Assembly (NCBI RefSeq): GCF_020686945.1
Contig: NZ_JAJEPR010000031.1
Coordinates: 1 to 37,385 of the forward strand
DNA: 37,385 nucleotides
Direction: 5' to 3'
From: Limivivens faecihominis
GTDB taxonomy: Bacteria; Bacillota; Clostridia; Lachnospirales; Lachnospiraceae
The position numbers and the translations under genes were made by a program. Shown here in pieces: positions 16,674-25,702 of the stretch. Numbering within the stretch: position 1 is the stretch's first letter; the number at the start of each line of letters is the position of its first letter. The notes below the pieces were generated by a model that searched no databases, was not told where the DNA came from, and saw only the letters and a program-made list of their open reading frames with translations.

Positions 16674-17039
16674 ATGTACAACATTGAATTTTACGAAGAC
16701 TTCAATGGCAGATCAGAGCTTTGGTAGTTTCTTGAAGTCCTTCGAATCAAAGCTGCTACAAACAAAGATGCCCGTATTCAATACAAGCAGATAAGTTTGT
16801 ACATTCAGCTCCTCGAAGATAATGGTACACGGCTTAACGAAAATATTACAAAACATCTCGATGACGATATCTGGGAACTGCGCCCAGGTAATAACCGTGT
16901 TTTATATTTCTATTTCAAAAACGATACTTTTGTACTTTTGCATCAATTCCGTAAAAAAACACAAAAGACACCCAAACGCGAAATTGATAAAGCAAAAGCT
17001 GAACGCGACGATTACCTTGCCCGAAAGGAGGCTAAATAG
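16674..17039 (+). pseudogene. higB: HigB/RelE-type toxin with an internal amber codon
   Basis: From the ATG at 16674 the frame reads MYNIEFYEDFNGRSELW, then TAG (16725-16727), then FLEVLRIKAATNKDARIQYK and on to a stop at 17039 without any frameshift. With the TAG read through it would be 121 aa, the full size of phage-derived Gp49/HigB-like RNase toxins. It contains the core WELRPGNNRVLYFYF and HQFRKKTQKTPKREI. Relatives normally have an acidic residue at the stop position, so a single base change from GAG is likely. An internal restart could give only a toxin lacking its first strand. The HigA partner starts 3 bp after its end. Confidence 0.75.
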
Positions 17040-17041
17040 TT

Positions 17042-17329
17042 ATGAAAACCTGGAGTGACTATAAAGAGCATGTAAGAACTGTTGATCCTGAAATGGGAAA
17101 AGAAATGGACGAAGTTGAAAATATCTCAGCCATTATAAGCGCTATGGTTGAACAGCGTACTTCTCTTGGTCTTAGTCAGAGAGAACTTGCTGCTATGTGT
17201 GGTATTCCACAGTCTTCTGTAGCACGTATTGAGTCCTGCAAAACAACTCCTAATCTTGGAACATTACTCAATATTTTTCAACATCTTGGTCTACAGCTTA
17301 CTGTAAGTCCAATAAAACAAACTGTATAA
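17042..17329 (+). CDS. higA: HigA-type antitoxin, XRE-family HTH
   Basis: A 95-aa protein with AAAGGAGG upstream of the ATG. An N-terminal helical part (WSDYKEHVRT) is followed by an XRE helix-turn-helix: RTSLGLSQRELAAMCGIPQS, then SVARIESCKTTPNLGTLLNI. It pairs with the HigB-like gene immediately upstream, in the toxin-first order typical of higBA. It should neutralise the toxin and repress the shared promoter through the palindrome at 16615-16632. The antitoxin frame is intact while the toxin is broken, a usual decay path. A terminator shared with the convergent zinc-ribbon gene follows. Confidence 0.85.
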   Translation: MKTWSDYKEHVRTVDPEMGKEMDEVENISAIISAMVEQRTSLGLSQRELAAMCGIPQSSVARIESCKTTPNLGTLLNIFQHLGLQLTVSPIKQTV

Positions 17330-17364
17330 AATCAAAAAGTTATATGATTCAAAGATTTTTCTGG

Positions 17365-17397
17365 AAAACGGCTTCCAATAATTAGGAAGCCGTTTTT
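17365..17397. terminator. Bidirectional terminator between higA and the zinc-ribbon gene
   Basis: A perfect 12-bp stem (17365-17376 with 17385-17396) has an 8-nt loop, an A-run on the left and a T-run on the right. It can serve both convergent genes. Confidence 0.8.
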
Positions 17398-17407
17398 CTA
17401 TATCACT

Positions 17408-17749
17408 TTATAAACGGGATTCCACATAATCCCGGCCACAGTTTTTGCAGAAGAGAGAATATTTTGGATTGTATTCCCCGCAGTCCGGGCAATACCAGTC
17501 TCCATTTTCCAGAGGAATTACAGGAACCAGCTTCGGCGGAGCAGCTGTTTTTCCCAGTTCTTCTGCCTGAGCTTCGATCGCCATCGCACCAAGCGGAGCC
17601 AGTGAACTGCCCTTCTGCCCGGTACCTGCCAGAGAAGAAGCGATTTTATCAGTAAATTTCAATAAAATCTTGGAGCCGCAACGCTGGCAGAACTGTGTTC
17701 CTGGAAGATTCTCAAAGCCACATTTTTTACATACAATACACTTTTTCAT
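17408..17749 (-). CDS. Double zinc-ribbon protein
   Basis: A 113-aa protein with two rubredoxin-like zinc knuckles. The N-terminal set is CKKCGFENLPGTQFCQRCG and the C-terminal set is CPDCGEYNPKYSLFCKNCG, joined by an Ala/Pro-rich linker. Such small proteins are widespread in Lachnospiraceae with no fixed function. There is no signal peptide or membrane segment. It follows the small hypothetical gene at 17792-18034 by 42 bp on the same strand, so the two probably share the promoter upstream of 18034. Confidence 0.7.
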   Translation of the reverse strand: MKKCIVCKKCGFENLPGTQFCQRCGSKILLKFTDKIASSLAGTGQKGSSLAPLGAMAIEAQAEELGKTAAPPKLVPVIPLENGDWYCPDCGEYNPKYSLFCKNCGRDYVESRL

Positions 17750-17791
17750 AGATTTCTTCTCCCTATATCACTCTTGAGAACTATGCAGTAT

Positions 17792-18034
17792 TTACGCGAT
17801 ATCCTGTACTATCTTTTTCGCCGTTTCATAAGAATCCTTTTCCACATAAACTCCGCTCTCACTCTTATGCTCAATCCCCGACACCACAGTCCGGTAAAAA
17901 ATCATATGCACCAGATCGGAGAGAAAGTTAGATTTGATGGGTTCTACAGAATAGTTAATGTGATTCTGATCCAGTCTTTTTTTGATCTGGATCATCTGCG
18001 ACGTGTCCTGTATCGTACATAATAATTTCTTCAT
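17792..18034 (-). CDS. Small hypothetical protein, possibly DUF2007-like
   Basis: An 80-aa protein. It starts MKKLLCTIQDTSQMIQIKKR, a beta-alpha pattern reminiscent of small signal-transducing-protein-like (DUF2007) domains, in which a strand is followed by a helix that reads L-x-x-x-x-I-x-Y-x-V. The match is weak and rests on shape only. There is no signal peptide or membrane segment. It is first of a two-gene minus-strand unit with the zinc-ribbon gene. Confidence 0.5.
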   Translation of the reverse strand: MKKLLCTIQDTSQMIQIKKRLDQNHINYSVEPIKSNFLSDLVHMIFYRTVVSGIEHKSESGVYVEKDSYETAKKIVQDIA

Positions 18035-18104
18035 ACCTGATCTCCTCTCTGTTTTTTCACAATTTACTTTTATTTTATAAGTTTTCCGATATTTCTATAT
18101 CTGC

Positions 18105-18133
18105 ATCTTATCATCGAACTTATCTGTTGTCAA
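18105..18133 (-). promoter_or_regulatory. Promoter for the small hypothetical / zinc-ribbon unit
   Basis: On the minus strand, TTGACA (complement of 18128-18133), a 17-nt spacer and TAAGAT (complement of 18105-18110) lie about 70 bp before the ATG at 18034. Confidence 0.55.
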
Positions 18134-18240
18134 TCAGATATTACTATTTCCCCAGTTATTTTCCTTAAATACGTCTTGCAAACAATCATGCTATATATTA
18201 CTATAATTATAAAGCATGTTTTTGTTTTTATGCTTCCAAT

Positions 18241-18513
18241 TTCCTGCGAACAAACCGTGCGGAGGTGATTGCCGTGAGTATCTTTGAATACAACAAAGAA
18301 GAGGAAGAACTCAAACTTCGCAAAGCAGAATATGAGGCCGGAATAACGGAAGGTGAAGCCCGTGGTGAAGAACGTGGAATTGCCATTGGTGAAACACGTC
18401 TGAGCACATTAATTACACAGCTGCTTAACGACGGAAAAGAAGCAGAAATCCAGCAGGTATTAACGAATCCAGTTTTCCGGGAAGAGATGTATAAAAAATA
18501 TGGCAAATCTTAA
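18241..18513 (+). pseudogene. C-terminal remnant of a PDDEXK/Rpn-type transposase-like protein (copy 2)
   Basis: Homology begins at about 18241 with FLRTNRAEVIAVSIFEYNKE and continues through KLRKAEYEAGITEGEARGEE to a normal C-terminus (VLTNPVFREEMYKKYGKS). The nuclease domain is absent. The first 100 bp closely match the complement of 16335-16436, while the 3' ends differ, so the two tails come from different members of one family. They are oriented away from each other around the higBA and zinc-ribbon genes. Confidence 0.65.
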
Positions 18514-18586
18514 GTGAAAAACTGATCCCTTGTGAAACGCTCCCAGAAAGCGTATCATATTAAGAAAAACTACCGGAGGTCTGCCC

Positions 18587-19339
18587 ATGTTCCAGAAATC
18601 TTTTCCTCTTACCGATAAAACCTGTTTTCTCTATGGAAATCCCCAGCCATCCCACCTTCTGATCCAGCCCATTGGGGCTCAGGATCTTTCCGGCGGACTG
18701 GAAAAAGAGGTTGCCTGCCTGAAAAAAATGGCCGGAGAAGATTTTCTTCTTGCGGCCTTCGAGATCAGAAACTGGAATCAGGAGCTCTCTCCCTGGGAAG
18801 CTCCGCCGGTCTGGGGGACGGAAGCTTTTGGAAACGGTGCCGCAGAGACTCTGGATTTTATCCTCAGAAATCTCCTGCCGGAACTGAAACGCCGCTTCTC
18901 TCTTTCCTCAGAGCTTCCGGTAATTCTGGGCGGTTATTCCCTGGCGGGACTTTTTTCCCTCTGGGCCGCCTGTCAGACAGATGTTTTCTCCGGCATTGCC
19001 GCTGTCTCTCCCTCTGTCTGGTTTCCGGGCTGGATGGAGTACGCCCTTTCCCAACCCATCCAAACCGGACGCATCTATCTCAGCCTCGGTGATAAAGAAG
19101 AACGTACAAAGAATCAGACCATGAAGACCGTCGGAGACAATATCCGTAAGCTTTATCAGCATTATTCTGCTCCGGACTCTGTCTTATCCTGCACAGAAGA
19201 GCTTCACCATCCACAGCCGGAGGAACAGCCTTCCACTCGACATTTTCTTCTCTCCTGCACTCTGGAATGGAATCCCGGCGGACATTTCCAGCACCCGGAA
19301 GAACGGACCGCGCAGGGGTTTGCATGGAGTATATCATAG
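18587..19339 (+). CDS. Alpha/beta-hydrolase esterase-family protein
   Basis: A 250-aa protein with CGGAGG upstream of the ATG. The nucleophile elbow is GGYSLAG (Ser at about 126), followed by LFSLWAACQT and SPSVWFPGW, the pattern of the esterase D/Fes-like putative esterase family. The catalytic His is probably in the C-terminal GGHF segment (WNPGGHFQHPEERTAQGFAW). There is no signal peptide, so it is cytoplasmic. The substrate is unknown; relatives cleave acyl or siderophore esters. It is a single gene closed by a hairpin shared with the convergent ktrA. Confidence 0.75.
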   Translation: MFQKSFPLTDKTCFLYGNPQPSHLLIQPIGAQDLSGGLEKEVACLKKMAGEDFLLAAFEIRNWNQELSPWEAPPVWGTEAFGNGAAETLDFILRNLLPELKRRFSLSSELPVILGGYSLAGLFSLWAACQTDVFSGIAAVSPSVWFPGWMEYALSQPIQTGRIYLSLGDKEERTKNQTMKTVGDNIRKLYQHYSAPDSVLSCTEELHHPQPEEQPSTRHFLLSCTLEWNPGGHFQHPEERTAQGFAWSIS

Positions 19340-19393
19340 CTATCCGTCCCTTTTCCCCCAAAAAATAGAACTGATAAGCCATTCCTATAATCA

Positions 19394-19447
19394 AAAAGCT
19401 TCCATACCGCAACGGGATTCCATCCCTTGGTACAGAAGCTTTTCCTT
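19394..19447. terminator. Bidirectional terminator between esterase and ktrA
   Basis: AAAAGCTTC (19394-19402) pairs with GAAGCTTTT (19435-19443), with inner pairing TACC/GGTA. The T-run follows on the plus strand, and an A-run before the left arm gives T on the minus strand. Confidence 0.7.
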
Positions 19448-19449
19448 TT

Positions 19450-20100
19450 TTATAATTTAAAACACCGCTCAATATCCCTGATATTTCCGAGCACCAGCAT
19501 GGTCGCATCATCGCTGAGAAGGGTACCGGGTGTGATGCCAAGATCCATCTGGCCATCCTCTTTCAAGGCCATGATATTGATCTTGTACTTTTTCCGGATA
19601 TCCAGCTGACCTACGGTTTTTCCTACCCACTCCTCCGGGATCGTCACTTCAAAGATCGCATGCTCGTCATCCAGCTCAATATAATCCAGGATATGGTCTG
19701 CACTATACCGGATAGCAGTCCAGGCTGCCAGCTGCTTCTCCGGGTAAACCACTTCATCTGCACCATTTCTTAAAAGGAACTTTGCATGCACATCTCTGGC
19801 TGCTCTGGATACCACCATTTTCGCCCCCAGCTCCTTCAGAAGGGAAGTCGCTTCCAGGGAACTCTGAAAATTATCTCCGATCGCCACAATACATACATCG
19901 AAATTACTTACTCCAAGAGAACTCAAGAAAGCCTCGTTGGTGGCATCTCCGATCTGGGCATTGGTCACATATGGAAGTGCCGCCTCCACCCGTCTTTCTT
20001 CTTTATCTACCGCCATGATCTCATGATGAAGCTCATCCAGTTTCATGGCCACATGTCTTCCGAATCTTCCTAACCCGATCAGTAAAATTGACTTTGTCAT
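19450..20100 (-). CDS. ktrA: Potassium channel regulatory subunit, KtrA/TrkA type
   Basis: A 216-aa cytoplasmic RCK protein. The N-terminal Rossmann domain has GLGRFGRHVA (glycines 9, 11 and 14) and an acidic end of strand 2 (AVDKEE), consistent with NAD(H)/ATP binding. The TrkA-C domain spans about residues 135-216 (FEVTIPEEWVGKTVGQLDIR), the site that binds c-di-AMP in Firmicute relatives. It gates the membrane subunit encoded just upstream on the same strand, with a 116-bp gap. GGAGG lies rather far (14 nt) before the ATG, so translation may be modest. Confidence 0.9.
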   Translation of the reverse strand: MTKSILLIGLGRFGRHVAMKLDELHHEIMAVDKEERRVEAALPYVTNAQIGDATNEAFLSSLGVSNFDVCIVAIGDNFQSSLEATSLLKELGAKMVVSRAARDVHAKFLLRNGADEVVYPEKQLAAWTAIRYSADHILDYIELDDEHAIFEVTIPEEWVGKTVGQLDIRKKYKINIMALKEDGQMDLGITPGTLLSDDATMLVLGNIRDIERCFKL

Positions 20101-20216
20101 AACCGCTTATAAATCCTCCATTCCTGTTTTCATCCTTCTCACGTTCTCCGTGATCCGATGCCATGGCTCCGTCTGACCCGAAGGCCAGCCGCCTTTCCAC
20201 ACTTCTTTTTCACCTG

Positions 20217-21665
20217 TTAACCGACCGTGATCTTCTCCTCCGGGAATCTCGCCGCATCTCTTCGTTTCTCAGAGACTGCCGCAAAGATCAGCGTCAGACC
20301 GCCGACTCTTCCCAAAAACATCAGTCCGATAAGAATGGCTCTTGATACACCGCCAAGCGTCGGTGTCGCACCGAGGGAAAGCCCTACCGTTCCCACTGCA
20401 GAAGCCGTCTCAAAAAGAGCGGTCTTCATAGAAATCCCTTCGATCGTACTGATTGCGATTCCTCCGGTAAGGAAAAGTGTCAGATACATAAGAAGAATCG
20501 TGGCGGCATTTTTTACTGTTTCGTCAGTGATCCTTCTTCCAAAGAAATGAACATGCTCTTCATGTACAAACACAGAAAGTGCCGATCCGTAAAGGACTGC
20601 CAGTGTTGTCGTCTTCAGACCACCTGCCGTTGATCCCGGAGAACCACCAATCAGCATGAGAAACACCATCAGAACCTGTCCACCCTCTCCCATTTTGGAA
20701 AGATCCGTTGTATTAAATCCGGCCGTTCTCGGCGTTACCGCCTGGAAAAGTGAAGACAGGAACCGTTCTTTTACCGGAAGATCTGCATATTCCATAAAGA
20801 AATAAAACACTGCAGGCACCAGGATCAGAGCTGCTGATGTTACCAGGACCACCTTTGTCTGCAGCCGGTATTTCTTAAACTGGAGACCTTTTTCCTGTAT
20901 ATCTTTCCACACAAAGAAACCGATTCCGCCGGTAATGATCAGTGCCATGATCACAAGATTCACCACCGGCTGCCCCTGATAGGCGGTCAGAGAAGAAAAT
21001 TTTTCCCTGAATCCCATCAGATCAAAACCTGCATTACAAAACGCCGAAACCGAATGGAAAAGTGCATACCAGAGTCCTTTTCCAACTCCCATTTCCCCAC
21101 AGAAGACAAAGGCCAGAAAAACGGCCCCCGTAAGTTCCATTACCAGAGTTGCCCGGAGAATAAATCCGGTCATCCGCACGATTCCTCCCATCTGCGGGGC
21201 AGAGATCGAATCCTGCATCGTACTTCTCTGCATCAGCCCGATCTTTCTTCCGGACAGTGATGTGATAAAAACCGCTACCGTAACCACTCCCATACCGCCG
21301 ATCTGGATCAGCAAAAGGATTACTGCCTGACCGAAACCGGACCAGTAAGTGGCCGTGTCCTGCACAACCAGACCTGTCACGCAGGCTGCTGAAGTTGCCG
21401 TAAAAAGTGCATCCGCAAAGCTCGCTCCCCTTCCGTCCCTGGTTGCCCAGGGAAGCATAAGGATCAGACTTCCTGCCAGGATCAGAAGTGCAAAACCTAA
21501 AATGATCACCTGGAAGGATCTGATATGACGATGGGGCTTTCTGTTTTCTTCCATCCCCTTCATACCACCGGAACCCTTGATCCCGCTCATTCCTTTCCTG
21601 TTTCCGGACGCTCTCCCGCCGGAATCCTTGATACTTCCGTATCCTCCTTTTTCAATAATTGCCAT
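20217..21665 (-). CDS. ktrB: Potassium uptake membrane subunit, KtrB/TrkH family
   Basis: The start is placed at 21665 (MAIIEKGGYG), because GGAATGGAG lies just upstream; a start seven codons earlier is possible. The protein is about 482 aa. After a Gly/Ser/Lys/Met-rich cytoplasmic tail (about 40 residues with GGYGS, GSGGMKGM), there are four M1-P-M2-like repeats. Selectivity filters are visible as AACVTGLVV, FCNAGFD, TPRTAGFNT and AVGTVGLSL. IGGSPGSTAGGLKTTT is the characteristic loop. It forms the K+ channel gated by KtrA. It lies 68 bp after a PfkB kinase on the same strand. Confidence 0.9.
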   Translation of the reverse strand: MAIIEKGGYGSIKDSGGRASGNRKGMSGIKGSGGMKGMEENRKPHRHIRSFQVIILGFALLILAGSLILMLPWATRDGRGASFADALFTATSAACVTGLVVQDTATYWSGFGQAVILLLIQIGGMGVVTVAVFITSLSGRKIGLMQRSTMQDSISAPQMGGIVRMTGFILRATLVMELTGAVFLAFVFCGEMGVGKGLWYALFHSVSAFCNAGFDLMGFREKFSSLTAYQGQPVVNLVIMALIITGGIGFFVWKDIQEKGLQFKKYRLQTKVVLVTSAALILVPAVFYFFMEYADLPVKERFLSSLFQAVTPRTAGFNTTDLSKMGEGGQVLMVFLMLIGGSPGSTAGGLKTTTLAVLYGSALSVFVHEEHVHFFGRRITDETVKNAATILLMYLTLFLTGGIAISTIEGISMKTALFETASAVGTVGLSLGATPTLGGVSRAILIGLMFLGRVGGLTLIFAAVSEKRRDAARFPEEKITVG

Positions 21666-21733
21666 AAAAATCTCCATTCCATCCATTCACCCATCTGTTA
21701 TCCCTACACAGCGGCTTCCGGACATATACCCGT

Positions 21734-22633
21734 TTACAGTAAATCCAGGGAAGCAAAAGCTTCATCTGAAAGGAGTGCCCCTTCCGTCTCTACCACCTTC
21801 GCAGATACCCGGTTTGCTGTGGCAATGGCCTCTTCTATAGTCTTGCCACACTGAAGTCCGGCAATCACCGCACCGATATGCGAGTCTCCGGCTCCAATGG
21901 TATCCAGCTGTTCTGCCGGTACCCCTGGAATGGTTTCTTCTTTTTCTCCATCATAATAATAACAGCCGTCTGCTCCCAGAGTAACGATCACCGTATTTTG
22001 CGTAAACCGATGGATTTCCTCTGCTGCCGCCTTCAGCTCCTCTTTTCCGGTATAAGAAGTGATCTCCTGCTGATTCAGATGAAGAATGGGATGCAGGGCA
22101 AAAACCCGTTCCAACCGCTTTGGATCCAACAGTGTGATTCTCGGACCCGGAGCAAAAAATACGGTAAACTCCGGATGCTCCTCCAGATAAGAAAGGATAT
22201 TCGTTCCGGTCTCTTCTTCAATCTCCAAACCGCAAATGTATACGCTGTTGATTTCAGAAGCATCCAGAGCATCAAACCATTCCTTTTGAAATCGATACTC
22301 AGCCCCATGATAACAGGCAAAAGTTCTCTCTCCGTCATCTTCCACAAAACAGTAACAGCAGCCGTTTTCTGTCTCCGGCTTCGGCACCGGAGAAACGATT
22401 CCTCTCTCTGCCAGTGCATTTCTTACAAAATCTCCATACGCCCCGGTTCCCACTGGGAAAAAAGGAATATACGGAACTTTAAAATGCCGGATCGTATCCG
22501 ACGCATTATAGGCACAGCCTCCCAGTGACATTTTCTGTGATGTTACATGCACATCCTCGCTCTTCTCCGGTAAGTGAGGCAGATGGATCACCACATCCAC
22601 CACCGCCGAGCCGATCACCAGTACTTTCTTCAT
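21734..22633 (-). CDS. PfkB-family sugar/nucleoside kinase
   Basis: A 299-aa protein. The ATG at 22633 (MKKVLVIGSA) is chosen because GGAGG lies 8 nt upstream, although the frame opens 11 codons earlier. It has the ribokinase fold: an N-terminal VIGSAVVDVVIHLPHLP, the GG substrate loop in SLGGCAYNAS, and the second PfkB signature DTIGAGDSHIGAVIAGL with the catalytic Asp in GAGDS. The substrate cannot be told from sequence; the ribokinase/pseudouridine kinase subgroup is likely. It is followed by the potassium channel genes, with no obvious link, and preceded by a second kinase with a terminator between. Confidence 0.85.
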   Translation of the reverse strand: MKKVLVIGSAVVDVVIHLPHLPEKSEDVHVTSQKMSLGGCAYNASDTIRHFKVPYIPFFPVGTGAYGDFVRNALAERGIVSPVPKPETENGCCYCFVEDDGERTFACYHGAEYRFQKEWFDALDASEINSVYICGLEIEEETGTNILSYLEEHPEFTVFFAPGPRITLLDPKRLERVFALHPILHLNQQEITSYTGKEELKAAAEEIHRFTQNTVIVTLGADGCYYYDGEKEETIPGVPAEQLDTIGAGDSHIGAVIAGLQCGKTIEEAIATANRVSAKVVETEGALLSDEAFASLDLL

Positions 22634-22762
22634 TCTAACAACCTCCAGGTCATTTTTATCAACCATAACATTCTATCACGTTTTTATTTTTATTCCTACA
22701 GAAACATTTTCAAAACTACCACTTCCATCTCGATATAGCTGCACTTATGTATAATTCTACAC

Positions 22763-22800
22763 AAAAACGCCCCGGAAAAAGAATACTCTCTTTCCGGGGC
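22763..22800 (-). terminator. Terminator after the ribokinase gene
   Basis: A perfect GCCCCGGAAA/TTTCCGGGGC stem (22769-22778 with 22791-22800) lies 12 bp past the stop. On the minus strand it is followed by GTTTTTG. Confidence 0.8.
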
Positions 22801-22812
22801 ATACTCAGACTC

Positions 22813-23694
22813 TTATTTTTCTTCCAGTTCTTTCCAACAGGGAATAGATACAGCGGCTCCTTTTCTCGTAACTGCCTCTCCTGCCGCAGCTGTAGCTTTT
22901 TTCAGACTCTCTTCCACTCCATAGCCTCTTCCTCTGGCAGAAAGAAAATAGCCGGTAAACGTATCTCCAGCGGCTGTAGTATCTATCACCTTCACTTTCT
23001 TCGCCGGACAATACACAGTTTCTCCATTTCCTACATACCAGGCGCCTTTCTCTCCGTAAGTCAGAACAAAATCTGCATTCGGATACTTTGCCTGCAAACG
23101 CTTTAAAATCTTCTCCGGTTCTTTTTCTCCGGTCATCTGCCCGCCTTCCACTTCATTTAAAAGAAAAAGAGAAACTTTCTCGAGGGGCCAGTTCAGGATT
23201 TTTTCTTCAAAAGGAGACGGATTCAGAACAATCTTCATTCCTTTTTCCCACGCCTTCGTGATAATCTCTGCAGTTACATTGATCTCATTTTGAAGTATCA
23301 GAATATCTTCTGCCTGAAAATGCTCCAACACCTCGTCCACATATTCCAGCGTCCACTGCCGATTGGCCCCACCAAAAAGTACGATACTGTTCTGGCCTGT
23401 CTGGTCGATCTGGATGATGGCCTTTCCGGTATGACCCTCTTTTTTTCTGAGAAAAGTATCCTTGATTCCATTCTCTCTTGCTTCCTGACAGATACGTTCT
23501 CCGTCTGCCTCTCCCACCAGCCCGGCAAGATAAACCTCTGCTCCGGCCTTCGCAAGAGCCACCGCCTGATTGAAGCCCTTCCCTCCGCAGGCGGATTCCA
23601 TAGTCTGCGATGCAATGGTTTCTCCAGGCATCACAATATGATCAAGAAAATAGTTATCATCATAATTCAAAGAACCCATTACCAGAAACGCCAT
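22813..23694 (-). CDS. Ribokinase-like PfkB kinase
   Basis: A 293-aa protein. The ATG at 23694 (MAFLVMGSLN) lies 8 nt after AAAGGAG; an in-frame GTG three codons earlier overlaps that site and is rejected. Features are MGSLNYDDNYFLDHI, PGETIASQTMESACGGKGFN with the substrate GGKG loop, a central LNPSP segment, and IDTTAAGDTFTGYF with the catalytic Asp. This fits ribokinase or a close hexose/deoxyribose kinase. It follows the chimeric relic at 23708-25702 by 13 bp, so it is probably the surviving last gene of a sugar catabolic operon whose other members were deleted. Loss of the original promoter may leave it poorly expressed. Confidence 0.85.
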   Translation of the reverse strand: MAFLVMGSLNYDDNYFLDHIVMPGETIASQTMESACGGKGFNQAVALAKAGAEVYLAGLVGEADGERICQEARENGIKDTFLRKKEGHTGKAIIQIDQTGQNSIVLFGGANRQWTLEYVDEVLEHFQAEDILILQNEINVTAEIITKAWEKGMKIVLNPSPFEEKILNWPLEKVSLFLLNEVEGGQMTGEKEPEKILKRLQAKYPNADFVLTYGEKGAWYVGNGETVYCPAKKVKVIDTTAAGDTFTGYFLSARGRGYGVEESLKKATAAAGEAVTRKGAAVSIPCWKELEEK

Positions 23695-23707
23695 ACCTAA
23701 CACTCCT

Positions 23708-25702
23708 TTAAACTTTCAGCTCGATTTCTGCTTCCTTACAGATTTCCTCAATTTCTTTCATTGTATCTGCTGTCTCTTTCTTCAGCAGATCCTGCTGAGG
23801 TGCTCTCATTCCTCCTACCGGCAATCCCCTGAGCGCAAGAGCCTGCTTAAACCAGGACATATTTGCCCCACAGTGCAGCAGATTACAAAGCTTAATACAT
23901 ACCTTCTGCCATTTCTGCATGGCAGGAATATCCTTATGCTTCCAGGCCTCATATACAGCAACAAAAGGCTCTGGGAAAACACCTGCCACACCGGACACTG
24001 TACCGTCACAGCCCATCAACAACAGTTCTGCAAACATTTTATCACACCCGTGAAGCACTGAAAAGTTCGGAATTTCAAGGTATTCCAAGGTTCTCATCAT
24101 GTCCGGATAACTATATTTAATTCCAATAACATTTTCGCAATTTTCTGTAATCTGCTCTGCTGTTGTTTTTTTCAGATCATTACCGGAACACTGTGGGATA
24201 TTGTATAGATAAATTGGAAATTCTGCAGGAACCAGAGAAGAAATTTTCTCATAATAAGCTGTCATCTCTTTATCTGTTACTCCAAGGAACATTGGCGTTA
24301 CCACGCCAACACCGTCTGCCCCTGCCCCTGCCGCCTGTCCTACCAGACCGCAGGACGCAATGTAATGAATTTTTCTGCAGGCAGGCTTTCCAGTAACAAG
24401 AATATGCTCCAACCCTTTGGGAATCATCGTTGCCAGTGGCACATACCAGCCATCCGCATTCTGACCACTCATGGGATGACCCAGAATTTTTACGATCCAG
24501 TCCTCTCGTTCCGTCTTTCCTTCTTTGATTTCCTCAGGTGTAATATCATACTCCGTAAATCCGGAAGGTTCCCAAGTCTGATGATATGCTTTTGATACGT
24601 TGGCATAAGTATCCAGAAGCTGTGCTTTTTCAAATCCAGGAATATAACGGGTAAAAAATTTATGTACCAGCCATTGCTGCTGTCTTACCGTATTAATCGC
24701 TTTCGCATATTCCTTTGGGTCAGCCACATTAGTATTATGCAAAGTATCATCAATAACCCAGTAGGCTCCCACACCGTCTTTTTCATAAAAGAACATCAGT
24801 ACATCACACATTCTCTCAATCAGCTTATAACGGGGATCATCTTTTACTGCCTGCTGCAAAGCCTTTGTAAATCCATGGATAGCAAGCGGAGCTCCTGCTT
24901 TTACCAGCTGTTCCATTTCCTCCGGATCCGGGGTTTTTCCTACCATGGGTCGCAAAAACCATTTATCGTCCGGGTTTTTACGGATATAATCGATGACTTT
25001 TTCAATATCAATTTCTCCGACTCTTGGCAATGTTCCCACATACGCCTTTGGCCAACTGAATTTTTTTCCTGCCAGAGCACAGACAGAAGCCCCCTGAGTA
25101 GTATCCACAATCCGTTTTGCAAATACGGCAAATTTATCAAATTCTCCCTGCAGGATTACATCATCCATATGATCAGCATAAACTTTATGGATATTTTCTC
25201 TTGTCCAAGACTCTTCGCTAGTGGTCTTGAAAGCTGCATCATAATTGGAATACCAGGACATATCCAGGAACATGTCACCGATACCAATTTCAGAACCTGC
25301 CTCATAGGTAGGATCGCCGGTTCTGGATTTGTATTCTTCTATAATGCTGTCTAAAAACTGCGGTTTTCCATCTACCATTTCCCAATGAACACCTTCTACA
25401 CCATAGTTCATCAGATATCCGCCTTCTTCACTGTACAGCCAGTCTACAAATTTCATAACAATTTCTTTGTTTTCTGTGTCCGTATTGATTCCCCACACAT
25501 TGTAGTAGTTATTGGGATGACCATAATTTACAGTCTCACCTTCGTCATTTGCAAGGAACATAATCGGCTCCAGTTTTGCATCCGGATCTGTCTCGCGCAG
25601 AGTCTTGTTCAGAGTATCCAGGAATACCGGGTTATCATAGTAGAAAAGATATTTTCCTGTTCCCAGTCCAGATTTCCAGTCATCCGCAGAGACAATCAGA
25701 TA
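23708..25702 (-). pseudogene. In-frame chimera of solute-binding protein, FAD oxidoreductase and DHDPS/NanA-type lyase fragments
   Basis: One frame is open from a stop at 25703-25705 to 23708; the first ATG is at 25561 (617 codons). Segment 1 (to about 25120) resembles the C-terminal half of an extracellular sugar-binding protein (NYYNVWGINTDT, DMFLDMSWYSNYDAAF). Segment 2 (about 25120-24328) resembles the C-terminal part of an FAD_oxidored-family enzyme (KRIVDTTQGASVCALAGKKF, IPKGLEHILVTGKPACRKIH), but lacks the N-terminal FAD fold. Segment 3 (about 24328-23708) is the last two thirds of a dihydrodipicolinate synthase / N-acetylneuraminate lyase-family enzyme and keeps the Tyr (YLYNIPQCSG) and the Schiff-base Lys (VIGIKYSYPD). 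No segment is complete, and no signal peptide remains. Deletions that joined neighbouring genes of one catabolic locus explain it best; an assembly chimera is the alternative. Confidence 0.8.
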
